Shown: positions 22,041 through 27,086 of the stretch, in pieces
Position numbering within the stretch: the stretch's first letter is position 1
How the letters are laid out: every line of letters begins with the position of its first letter
Assembly (NCBI GenBank): GCA_934339005.1
Contig: CAKRHR010000037.1
Span: forward strand, 1 to 27,086
Direction: 5' to 3'
DNA: 27,086 bases
From: an uncultured Catenibacillus sp.
GTDB taxonomy: Bacteria; Bacillota; Clostridia; Lachnospirales; Lachnospiraceae
The notes under the pieces: model-generated
What the model saw: only the letters and a program-made list of their open reading frames with translations
Databases searched by the model: none
Told to the model about the DNA's origin: nothing
Translations under genes and position numbers: made by a program

Positions 22041-23055
22041 AATACTTGAGTGGTGTGAAGAAAATAAAAAAGCATTCTGGGAATATATGCTGTATGATGA
22101 TATGCAGGAACGCGGTGTGTCCAAAGAAGCATCGATGACGCAGATGGAAAAATCCTTTGATGTCATGTGCAATACGACAGCAACTTACCGTATGAGCAGA
22201 CTTTCTGCCAGCGGACTTGTGGGCGCAGAGGGCGGCAAACTTGAACGGTATTTTGCTGCGCATGAAAATGAAAATAATGACAGTGTTTTAGTAGACGCTG
22301 GAAATGCAGCTTGCGAGCAAGCAAAATGTGGTTTGACAGCAGATTCAGAAAATGTTGATATGCATATTGATACGCGAGCAGAAAAATGCGGGCTAAATGT
22401 CGATGAAGATTTGAACAAGTCTTTGAATTCAGTAAAAGCACCGTTGTCAGGAACATTTTCAGCGGCAGCAATGGTGGTTGCACTTAAGATGGCAGAGTCT
22501 AATGCGTGCATGCGACGAATTGTGGCGGCACCGACAGCAGGTGCCTGCGGTGTGATTCCTGCGGTGCTGATTCCATATTATGAACAGCGCCACGCTGAAA
22601 AGATAGAGATTATCAAAGCACTTTATGTTGCTGCGGCGATTGGGCAGGTCATTTCAGATAAAGCTTCAATCAGTGGGGCACAGGGCGGCTGTCAGGCAGA
22701 AATTGGTTCAGCCTCAGCGATGGCAGCAGGTGCACTTGTGTATTTGCAGGGCGGAACAAATGTGCAGATATGTCATGCGGCAGCACTGGCGCTTAAGGGC
22801 TTGCTTGGGCTGGTGTGTGACCCGGTGGCAGGACTTGTGGAAGTACCCTGCGTCAAGCGTAACGTCACAGGCACTGTCAATGCGATTGCCTGCGCCGACA
22901 TGGCGATGGCAGGCATCGAAAGCCGCATCCCGCCGGACGAAGTCATCGATGCGATGGCAGAAGTTGGTATGAAGATGGATGTATCTTTAAGAGAAACAGC
23001 CCAAGGTGGCCTGGCGGCAACGCCGACTGGAAAAAGTGTCAGTGAACACCGGTAA
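22021..23055 (+). CDS. sdaAA: L-serine dehydratase, Fe-S dependent, alpha subunit, with unusual insertion
   Basis: A 344-residue subunit. ATG 22021 is chosen because GGAGGA lies 7 bases before it; upstream in-frame Met codons fall inside the beta gene. Cluster ligand candidates are C224 in GGCQAEIGSASAM, C266 in CDPVAG and C277 in VPCVKRN. IVAAPTAGACGVIPAV (167-182) is the family core. Typical alpha subunits are about 290 residues. Here residues about 82-136 are an extra, acidic, poorly ordered-looking stretch between KLERYFAAH and APLSGTFSAAAM, containing a repeated AKCGLTADSENVD / EKCGLNVDEDLNK pattern. The catalytic half looks intact. The operon ends with a terminator at 23131. Confidence 0.92.
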   Translation: MALSLNKILEWCEENKKAFWEYMLYDDMQERGVSKEASMTQMEKSFDVMCNTTATYRMSRLSASGLVGAEGGKLERYFAAHENENNDSVLVDAGNAACEQAKCGLTADSENVDMHIDTRAEKCGLNVDEDLNKSLNSVKAPLSGTFSAAAMVVALKMAESNACMRRIVAAPTAGACGVIPAVLIPYYEQRHAEKIEIIKALYVAAAIGQVISDKASISGAQGGCQAEIGSASAMAAGALVYLQGGTNVQICHAAALALKGLLGLVCDPVAGLVEVPCVKRNVTGTVNAIACADMAMAGIESRIPPDEVIDAMAEVGMKMDVSLRETAQGGLAATPTGKSVSEHR

Positions 23056-23130
23056 TATTAAGTAACACTCTATGAATTCAGGACCAAAATATCTTTTGAT
23101 CTTAACATCATCATATTAGTGAAATACGGA

Positions 23131-23180
23131 AATGTCCGAAATTATATGTGAGAAAACATGTGTGATTTCGGGCATTTTTT
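23131..23180 (+). terminator. Terminator of the dut-to-sdaAA operon
   Basis: AATGTCCGAAAT (23131-23142) pairs with ATTTCGGGCATT (23165-23176) with one G-U pair. The stem can extend through ATATGT/ACATGT, and a T-run ends at 23180. It lies 75 bases after the sdaAA stop. Confidence 0.85.
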
Positions 23181-23314
23181 AGTACATTCATTTTCTAAAA
23201 TAAATACAAATATTATATGATTTTTTATAGATTTCACAGTGAAAAATTTTATATACTTAAGGCACATGATGAAGTAAATGTTACAGTATTTTTTCTGAGG
23301 AGGTATTTAAAATT

Positions 23315-24325
23315 ATGGAGAGAAATATGAAGCAGTGGATTGCAGATACAATTGCATCACCTGTCAAAAAAGCGATGCCGGTCTTATCATTTCCGGCAAT
23401 TCAGAAATTGGGGATTACAGTTAAAGAATTGATTTCAGACAGTGACATTCAGGCAAGGGGCATGAAAGCGATTGCTGATTGTGCAGATACGGCAGCATCT
23501 GTTAGCCTGATGGACTTATCGCTGGAAGCAGAAGCATTTGGCTCAAATATCAAATTTTCAGATGACGAAGTACCTGCAGTTATTGGCAGCATTGTTAATT
23601 CTGAAGAAGATGCAGATGCCCTTCAGGTACCGGAAATTGGTGCAGGACGTACAGACATTTATATTGATGCGATAAAAAAAGCTTGTGAATTAATTACGGA
23701 TCGCCCTGTATTTGCTGGTGTTATCGGACCTTTCTCCCTGGCAGGCCGTCTTGTAGGTGTATCAGAAGCGATGATTTACTGCTACGATGAACCTGATATG
23801 ATGGAAACGGTTTTAAATAAATGTACAGAATTTTTGATTAATTACTGTAAAGCGTACAAAGAAACAGGCTGCAACGGTATTTTGATGGCAGAGCCTTTGA
23901 CAGGCCTTTTATCACCATCACTTGCCGAAGAATTTTCCGAACCATATGTTAAGCGGATTATTGATGCTGTTCAGGATGATAATTTTATCGTGGCTTACCA
24001 TAACTGCGGCAACTATTCTATTCAGATGATTGATTCTATTTTAAGAACTGGCGCGCCAATGGTGCATTTTGGAGATGCTATTGATATGGCAGAAATGATG
24101 CCGCATATCCCTGAAAATATCATTGCTGCAGGCAACGTATCACCATCCAAACAGTTCAGAAACGGTACAGTTGAAACGATTCGTGAAGAAACACTTTCTG
24201 TCATGGGAAAATGCTGCAAATATCCAAACTTCCTGATTTCTTCAGGCTGTGATATTCCGCCAATGTCTAAATGGGAAAATATTGATGCATTTTTTTCTGC
24301 TGTCAATGAATTTTATAGCAAATAA
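23315..24325 (+). CDS. URO-D superfamily protein, MtaA/CmuA-like methyltransferase homologue
   Basis: A 336-residue cytoplasmic protein of the uroporphyrinogen decarboxylase superfamily. It resembles the methylcobamide:thiol methyltransferases (MtaA/MtbA/CmuA), not true HemE. Likely zinc ligands are H229 and C231 in YHNCGN and C312 in SSGCDIPP, the H-x-C-x(n)-C pattern of that group; other features are LMAEPLTGLLSP (190-201) and FGDAIDMAE. In acetogens and gut anaerobes such proteins move methyl groups between a corrinoid protein and a thiol or folate. No corrinoid-binding protein gene lies beside it, so the partner is elsewhere. GAGGAGG lies 11 bases before the ATG. It is a single gene between two terminators. 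Confidence 0.85.
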   Translation: MERNMKQWIADTIASPVKKAMPVLSFPAIQKLGITVKELISDSDIQARGMKAIADCADTAASVSLMDLSLEAEAFGSNIKFSDDEVPAVIGSIVNSEEDADALQVPEIGAGRTDIYIDAIKKACELITDRPVFAGVIGPFSLAGRLVGVSEAMIYCYDEPDMMETVLNKCTEFLINYCKAYKETGCNGILMAEPLTGLLSPSLAEEFSEPYVKRIIDAVQDDNFIVAYHNCGNYSIQMIDSILRTGAPMVHFGDAIDMAEMMPHIPENIIAAGNVSPSKQFRNGTVETIREETLSVMGKCCKYPNFLISSGCDIPPMSKWENIDAFFSAVNEFYSK

Positions 24326-24414
24326 AATAAGATGTAAGTGTCAAAATTCTAAATTGCGTAGCAATGTAGCAATTTATATACATCAATGAATGCCAAAATA
24401 TTTGAATGATTATA

Positions 24415-24458
24415 AAAATATGCCGGAACGTAGATAATATCTATGTCCGGCATATTTT
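24415..24458 (+). terminator. Terminator after the URO-D-family gene
   Basis: AAAATATGCCGGA(A)CGTAGAT pairs with ATCTATG-TCCGGCATATTTT with few defects, giving a stem of about 18 pairs and a tiny loop. It is flanked by A- and T-runs and can work on both strands. A weaker hairpin AAATTGC/GCAATTT precedes it at 24351-24375. Confidence 0.85.
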
Positions 24459-24535
24459 GCATGGGGAATTTGCAGTGATGATTTTAATATAGATGATGCG
24501 GAACAAACGGTGTCTGTTTAAAATATATTGAAAAG

Positions 24536-24564
24536 TTTACAATCTGCCCCAAAACAGTTAAAAT
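24536..24564 (+). promoter_or_regulatory. Promoter of the transglutaminase-like gene
   Basis: TTTACA (24536-24541), a 17-base spacer and TAAAAT (24559-24564), each one mismatch from consensus. The expected start near 24571 gives a leader of about 80 bases. Confidence 0.6.
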
Positions 24565-24652
24565 AATTTCTGATAATGACTTGTTTTGCGCAGACAAACA
24601 TAAAAGTAGCATTTGCGGCAAAGGCAATACAGAACAATTGGAGTATTACAAT

Positions 24653-25696
24653 ATGGAAATGTACTATTATAATCATTTAAATAAACAGGCTCAGGCAGTT
24701 TATTTTGCCATTTTAAAAGGAATTAAAGATTTAGAGAAAGAATTTTTGATTCCGGTGTGCGATGGCAAAATGTTGTATGATATTTTTTTTCGGGTTCGTC
24801 TGGACCATCCTGAAATATTCTGGGCAACCAGTTTTAAATACAAACATTATGTGGATTCGTCAAACCTGATTTTTGTGCCGGAGTATTTATTTGAAAAAGG
24901 CAAAATTCAGGAACATCAAAAAGCGATGCGTGCACGGGTGGATAAGCTGGTGCGTCCGGTTCAGGATAAATCAGATTTGGAAAAAGAAAAATATGTGCAT
25001 GATTTTATATGCCAGAATGTACGTTATGATAAATTGAAAAAGCCGTATTCACATGAAATTATCGGGCCATTAGGACAGGGTGTTGGTGTCTGTGAGGGTA
25101 TTGCAAAATCAGTGAAAATCCTTCTTGATGCGCTGAATGTACCGTGTGTGATTGCATTGTGTGGAAATAATCCTGAAAAAGGCATTAAATATCGGCACAC
25201 ATGGAACGTTATAAAAATTGCCGGCAAATATTATCATATGGATGCAACGTTTGATTTGTCGCTTACAAAAAACGGCGATGTGGATGATGTGCGATATGAT
25301 TATTTTAACCTTTCGGATAAGCAGATTTTTAAAGACCATGAGCCACTGATTGCTCCGGCGCCGGTATGTGATGATTCGGAACATTTTTATTATAAAGAAA
25401 AGAAAATATCCCTGACAAAACCAGAGGATGTTTATAAACGGTCGCTTCAGGCGGCAAAAAAAGGCAAGGCATTTACATTTCACTGGCGCGGTGGCTATCT
25501 GACGCGAGAGGTTTTGATGCAGCTTGCAGATGAAATGCGTCGTGCGGGTGCGCAGAAACAAAAAATAGCAACAATTCATGTCAACTGGCCACAGGCGGTT
25601 ATTCGCGTAAGTTATCAGAAAGAAATAAGTGAAACTATAGGAGCGTCTGAAGTTACAATGGAAGATGCAAATATTTCAGAACAATGTGACATATAA
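24653..25696 (+). CDS. Transglutaminase-like domain protein
   Basis: A 347-residue protein. A transglutaminase/protease-like core has the expected triad: C147 in GVGVCEGIAKSVKILLDAL, H182 in YRHTWNVIKI and D197 in YYHMDATFD. In such bacterial proteins the fold usually acts as a thiol protease or amidase rather than a cross-linker. The ATG at 24653 is preferred (GGAG 9 bases before, and conserved-looking sequence begins there); an in-frame TTG at 24581 would add 24 unlike residues. No signal peptide or membrane helix is seen, so it appears cytoplasmic, unlike many secreted relatives. The C-terminal 140 residues (with TKPEDVYKRSLQAAKKGKAF) match no domain I know. Confidence 0.85.
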   Translation: MEMYYYNHLNKQAQAVYFAILKGIKDLEKEFLIPVCDGKMLYDIFFRVRLDHPEIFWATSFKYKHYVDSSNLIFVPEYLFEKGKIQEHQKAMRARVDKLVRPVQDKSDLEKEKYVHDFICQNVRYDKLKKPYSHEIIGPLGQGVGVCEGIAKSVKILLDALNVPCVIALCGNNPEKGIKYRHTWNVIKIAGKYYHMDATFDLSLTKNGDVDDVRYDYFNLSDKQIFKDHEPLIAPAPVCDDSEHFYYKEKKISLTKPEDVYKRSLQAAKKGKAFTFHWRGGYLTREVLMQLADEMRRAGAQKQKIATIHVNWPQAVIRVSYQKEISETIGASEVTMEDANISEQCDI

Positions 25697-25698
25697 AG

Positions 25699-25727
25699 TT
25701 GTTTTATTTGACAAAATGCGTTAAAAT
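25699..25727 (+). promoter_or_regulatory. Possible promoter upstream of the PNPOx-fold gene
   Basis: TTGTTT (25699-25704), a 17-base spacer and TAAAAT (25722-25727). A perfect TTGACA at 25708-25713 overlaps but has no good -10 at standard spacing (ATCAGA at 25731). The stretch GTTAAAATAAT also occurs in the previous gene's promoter. The leader would be long (about 120 bases). Confidence 0.35.
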
Positions 25728-25856
25728 AATATCAGAGTCAAAAATCCTTTGGGTTATGACATCTTAAAACAAATGTATTGGAAATGCCGATATGTGATTA
25801 GACATTGTTTATCAGTATAGATTGTATCGGTATACATAAGCAGGAGGCGTTTTGTC

Positions 25857-26249
25857 ATGGAGAAAGTCGTAAAATTTTTGAAAGAAGCAGGTACATATTA
25901 TCTGGCCACAGTTGAGGGTGACCAGCCAAGAGTGCGCCCATTTGGTACAGCGCATGTGTTTGAAGGTAAACTTTATATTCAAACAGGTAAAGTCAAAGAT
26001 GTATCTAAACAGTTGATGGCAAATCCAAAAGCTGAGATCTGTGCATTTAAAAATGGAGAATGGATTCGGATTGCAGGCGAATTAATCGAAGACGACCGTG
26101 TAGAAGCACGTCAGTCAATGTTAGATGCTTATCCTTCATTACAGAAAATGTACTCAGCTGACGATGGCAACACACAGGTATTTTATTTTAAGAATGCAAC
26201 AGCCACAATCAGCTCATTTACACATGAACCGGAAGTTATTAAATTTTAA
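25857..26249 (+). CDS. Pyridoxamine 5'-phosphate oxidase-fold (FMN-binding) family protein
   Basis: A 130-residue split-barrel flavoprotein. It has the early strand pattern YYLATVEGDQPRVRPFG (14-30), then LYIQTGKVKDVSKQL and AEICAFKNGEWIRIAGEL, as in small PNPOx-like proteins that bind FMN at a dimer interface. It is far shorter than true PdxH (about 210) and lacks its substrate-binding C-terminus, so it is more likely a flavin reductase or antibiotic/nitro-compound-type protein than a vitamin B6 enzyme. AGGAGG lies 9 bases before the ATG. There is no coupled neighbour; the next gene starts 98 bases later. Confidence 0.88.
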   Translation: MEKVVKFLKEAGTYYLATVEGDQPRVRPFGTAHVFEGKLYIQTGKVKDVSKQLMANPKAEICAFKNGEWIRIAGELIEDDRVEARQSMLDAYPSLQKMYSADDGNTQVFYFKNATATISSFTHEPEVIKF

Positions 26250-26347
26250 CATATGCTGTAAACGCTAAAAATTTAAAATGCAATCATGCCCGTACACATG
26301 AGCAGTTTAGATATTTATATCAATACATAATAAAGGAGAGAGTAACG

Positions 26348-26668
26348 ATGTTTGAATGTGCATTTATTTATGTAGCAGAAGGCTTGAGTGCTGAAAAACA
26401 GCGCGCAGTCATTCCTTCAGATTCCATTAACATGAATGTTATTGGTGTTGGAAATTATGATGAGGCAGAAAAAGTTGCAAAAGAAATGGTTGCAAAAGGC
26501 TGTACAGCAATTGAGCTTTGCGCGGGCTTTGGTAATGAAGGTATTGCTCGAATCAAAAAAGCAGTTGGACCAGGTATTTCAGTAGGTGCAGTCAGATTTG
26601 ATTACCATCCTGCATTTGGTTTCAAGAGCGGTGATGAGATGTTTCATCGAAGTAATGATGTATTCTAA
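26348..26668 (+). CDS. Small DUF6506-like protein
   Basis: A 106-residue soluble protein. The pattern FIYVAEGLSAEKQRAVI, then VIGVGNYDEAEKVAKEMV, AIELCAGFGNEGIARIKKAVG and VGAVRFDYHPAFG resembles the small uncharacterised family DUF6506 of Clostridia, recalled from memory and not checked. The alternation of strands and helices suggests a half-barrel-like fold. AAAGGAGAG precedes the ATG. No function can be assigned. It is followed by a hairpin and then the promoter array at the window end. Confidence 0.75.
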   Translation: MFECAFIYVAEGLSAEKQRAVIPSDSINMNVIGVGNYDEAEKVAKEMVAKGCTAIELCAGFGNEGIARIKKAVGPGISVGAVRFDYHPAFGFKSGDEMFHRSNDVF

Positions 26669-26725
26669 AATGTGTTTTCCTGTTGAATATTCTAATGACA
26701 TGAATATTTGAAAATGTGTTATATA

Positions 26726-26760
26726 CAGGGCTTTGCATGTGTTTGAACTGCAAAGCCCTG
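26726..26760. terminator. Perfect 12-bp inverted repeat, probable terminator without U-run
   Basis: CAGGGCTTTGCA (26726-26737) and TGCAAAGCCCTG (26749-26760) pair perfectly round an 11-base loop. No U-run follows on either strand (TGGTGTATATAAAA on plus). It may stop read-through from the upstream gene into the promoter array or protect an RNA end. 26669-26725 holds nothing else I can name. Confidence 0.6.
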
Positions 26761-26788
26761 TGGTGTATATAAAATAATAAAAAAGTTG

Positions 26789-26817
26789 TTGACATCTGAA
26801 AATAGCTGTGATATTAT
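26789..26817 (+). promoter_or_regulatory. Tandem rRNA-type promoter P1
   Basis: TTGACA (26789-26794), a 17-base spacer and TATTAT (26812-26817) with TGTGA before it (extended -10). An A-tract UP-like element runs AATAATAAAAAAG directly ahead of GTTGTTGACA. Confidence 0.85.
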
Positions 26818-26875
26818 AGACAAGCTGTTTCAAGCAGAGATGATTTGAGAACAGCAAAATAAAATAAAAAAGTTG

Positions 26876-26904
26876 TTGACAAACTGTTGAAAACATGATA
26901 AAGT
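26876..26904 (+). promoter_or_regulatory. Tandem rRNA-type promoter P2
   Basis: TTGACA (26876-26881), a 17-base spacer and TAAAGT (26899-26904) preceded by ATGA. The upstream AAATAAAAAAGTTG is nearly identical to that of P1. It lies 87 bases from P1. Confidence 0.82.
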
Positions 26905-26964
26905 TAATAAGCTTGTGAACAACAAGTAGCAACAAATAAAACTTTGAAAAAAGTAAAAAAGTTG

Positions 26965-26993
26965 TTGACAGACATCGAGAGATGTGATAAACT
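26965..26993 (+). promoter_or_regulatory. Tandem rRNA-type promoter P3
   Basis: TTGACA (26965-26970), a 17-base spacer and TAAACT (26988-26993) with TGTGA before it. The AAAAAGTAAAAAAGTTG tract precedes it. It lies 89 bases from P2. A further AAAAGTTGTTGGCG at 26996-27009 is a degenerate fourth -35 without a convincing -10. Confidence 0.85.
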
Positions 26994-27065
26994 ATAAAAG
27001 TTGTTGGCGATGAGCTGGTAACGATAAACAAAGAACATTGATAATTGAATAATAACACAATCCCG

Positions 27066-27086
27066 AAAATTCTAAATGAGAATTTT
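27066..27086 (+). other. rRNA leader hairpin / probable 5' edge of 16S rRNA gene
   Basis: AAAATTCT-AAATG-AGAATTTT is a perfect hairpin ending exactly at the window edge. The last bases, AAATGAGAATTTT, resemble the start of a 16S rRNA gene (AAATGAGAGTTTGATC in many Firmicutes). The preceding AAAGAACATTGATAATTGAA (27030-27049) resembles the leader usual before 16S. The gene itself is outside the window, so this is inference from position and a few bases. Confidence 0.4.

Noticed and set aside
22185..22511. Minus-strand 108-codon frame across the SdaAA insertion
   Set aside because: Antisense to a well-supported gene with no start signal.
23181..23314. Cobalamin riboswitch before the methyltransferase-like gene
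   Set aside because: The leader is too short and A/T rich, and no cobalamin-box-like sequence was found.
24351..24375. Hairpin AAATTGC/GCAATTT as a terminator
   Set aside because: Weak A/T-rich stem with an 11-base loop and no U-run; the strong terminator is 40 bases further on.
26579..27058. 159-codon minus-strand frame through the DUF6506-like gene and promoter array
   Set aside because: Covers the terminator hairpin and three plus-strand promoters and has low-complexity hydrophobic composition; an artefact of A/T-rich DNA.

Overview
The window looks like chromosomal DNA from a low-to-moderate GC anaerobic Firmicute, most likely a gut-type Clostridia of the Lachnospiraceae kind. This is inferred from gene families, strong AGGAGG-type ribosome binding sites, A/T-rich spacers, an oxygen-labile Fe-S serine dehydratase split into two subunits, a SEC-C methionine aminopeptidase and a corrinoid-type methyltransferase relative. 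I ran no database search, so the genus is not assigned. No CRISPR array, tRNA, complete mobile element or phage module was seen.

Layout. (1) 1-141 is the 3' end of a cytidylate kinase-like gene. (2) 284-757 encodes a zinc-ribbon/DUF4190-type membrane protein with its own terminator. (3) 1124-9252 is a tight plus-strand operon: PP2C phosphatase, transmembrane Ser/Thr kinase, a 93-residue membrane protein, and a 1739-residue surface protein of repeated Ig-like domains anchored by a C-terminal membrane helix. (4) A convergent Lgt-like membrane enzyme (9259-10068, minus) is followed by a strongly expressed LVIVD-repeat propeller protein (10459-11856, plus). A 124-bp foldback separates that gene from a convergent beta-CASP metallo-beta-lactamase protein (12129-13736, minus). 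(5) 14080-18219 is a GldA/GldF/GldG-like ABC-2 operon ending in a DUF4340 protein. (6) A decayed GGDEF gene (18379-18716) precedes a compact operon at 18814-23055: dUTPase, two-part ThrE-type Ser/Thr exporter, SEC-C methionine aminopeptidase and both L-serine dehydratase subunits. (7) Single genes follow: a URO-D/MtaA-type methyltransferase homologue, a transglutaminase-like protein, a PNPOx-fold flavoprotein and a small DUF6506-like protein. (8) The last 300 bases hold three tandem strong promoters with almost identical -35 regions, typical of an rRNA operon. The window ends just where the 16S rRNA gene would begin.

How the genes fit together. The kinase and phosphatase probably form a reversible signalling pair reading the cell surface, co-expressed with a very large surface protein. 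The exporter and serine dehydratase give two ways of lowering intracellular serine. The ABC operon couples an ATPase and permease to two membrane-tethered extracytoplasmic proteins.

The least explained items are the PP2C/kinase/small-protein/Ig-giant operon, the highly expressed His-rich LVIVD protein, a roughly 55-residue insertion with internal duplication in SdaAA, the 124-bp foldback, and the tandem promoter array at the right edge.
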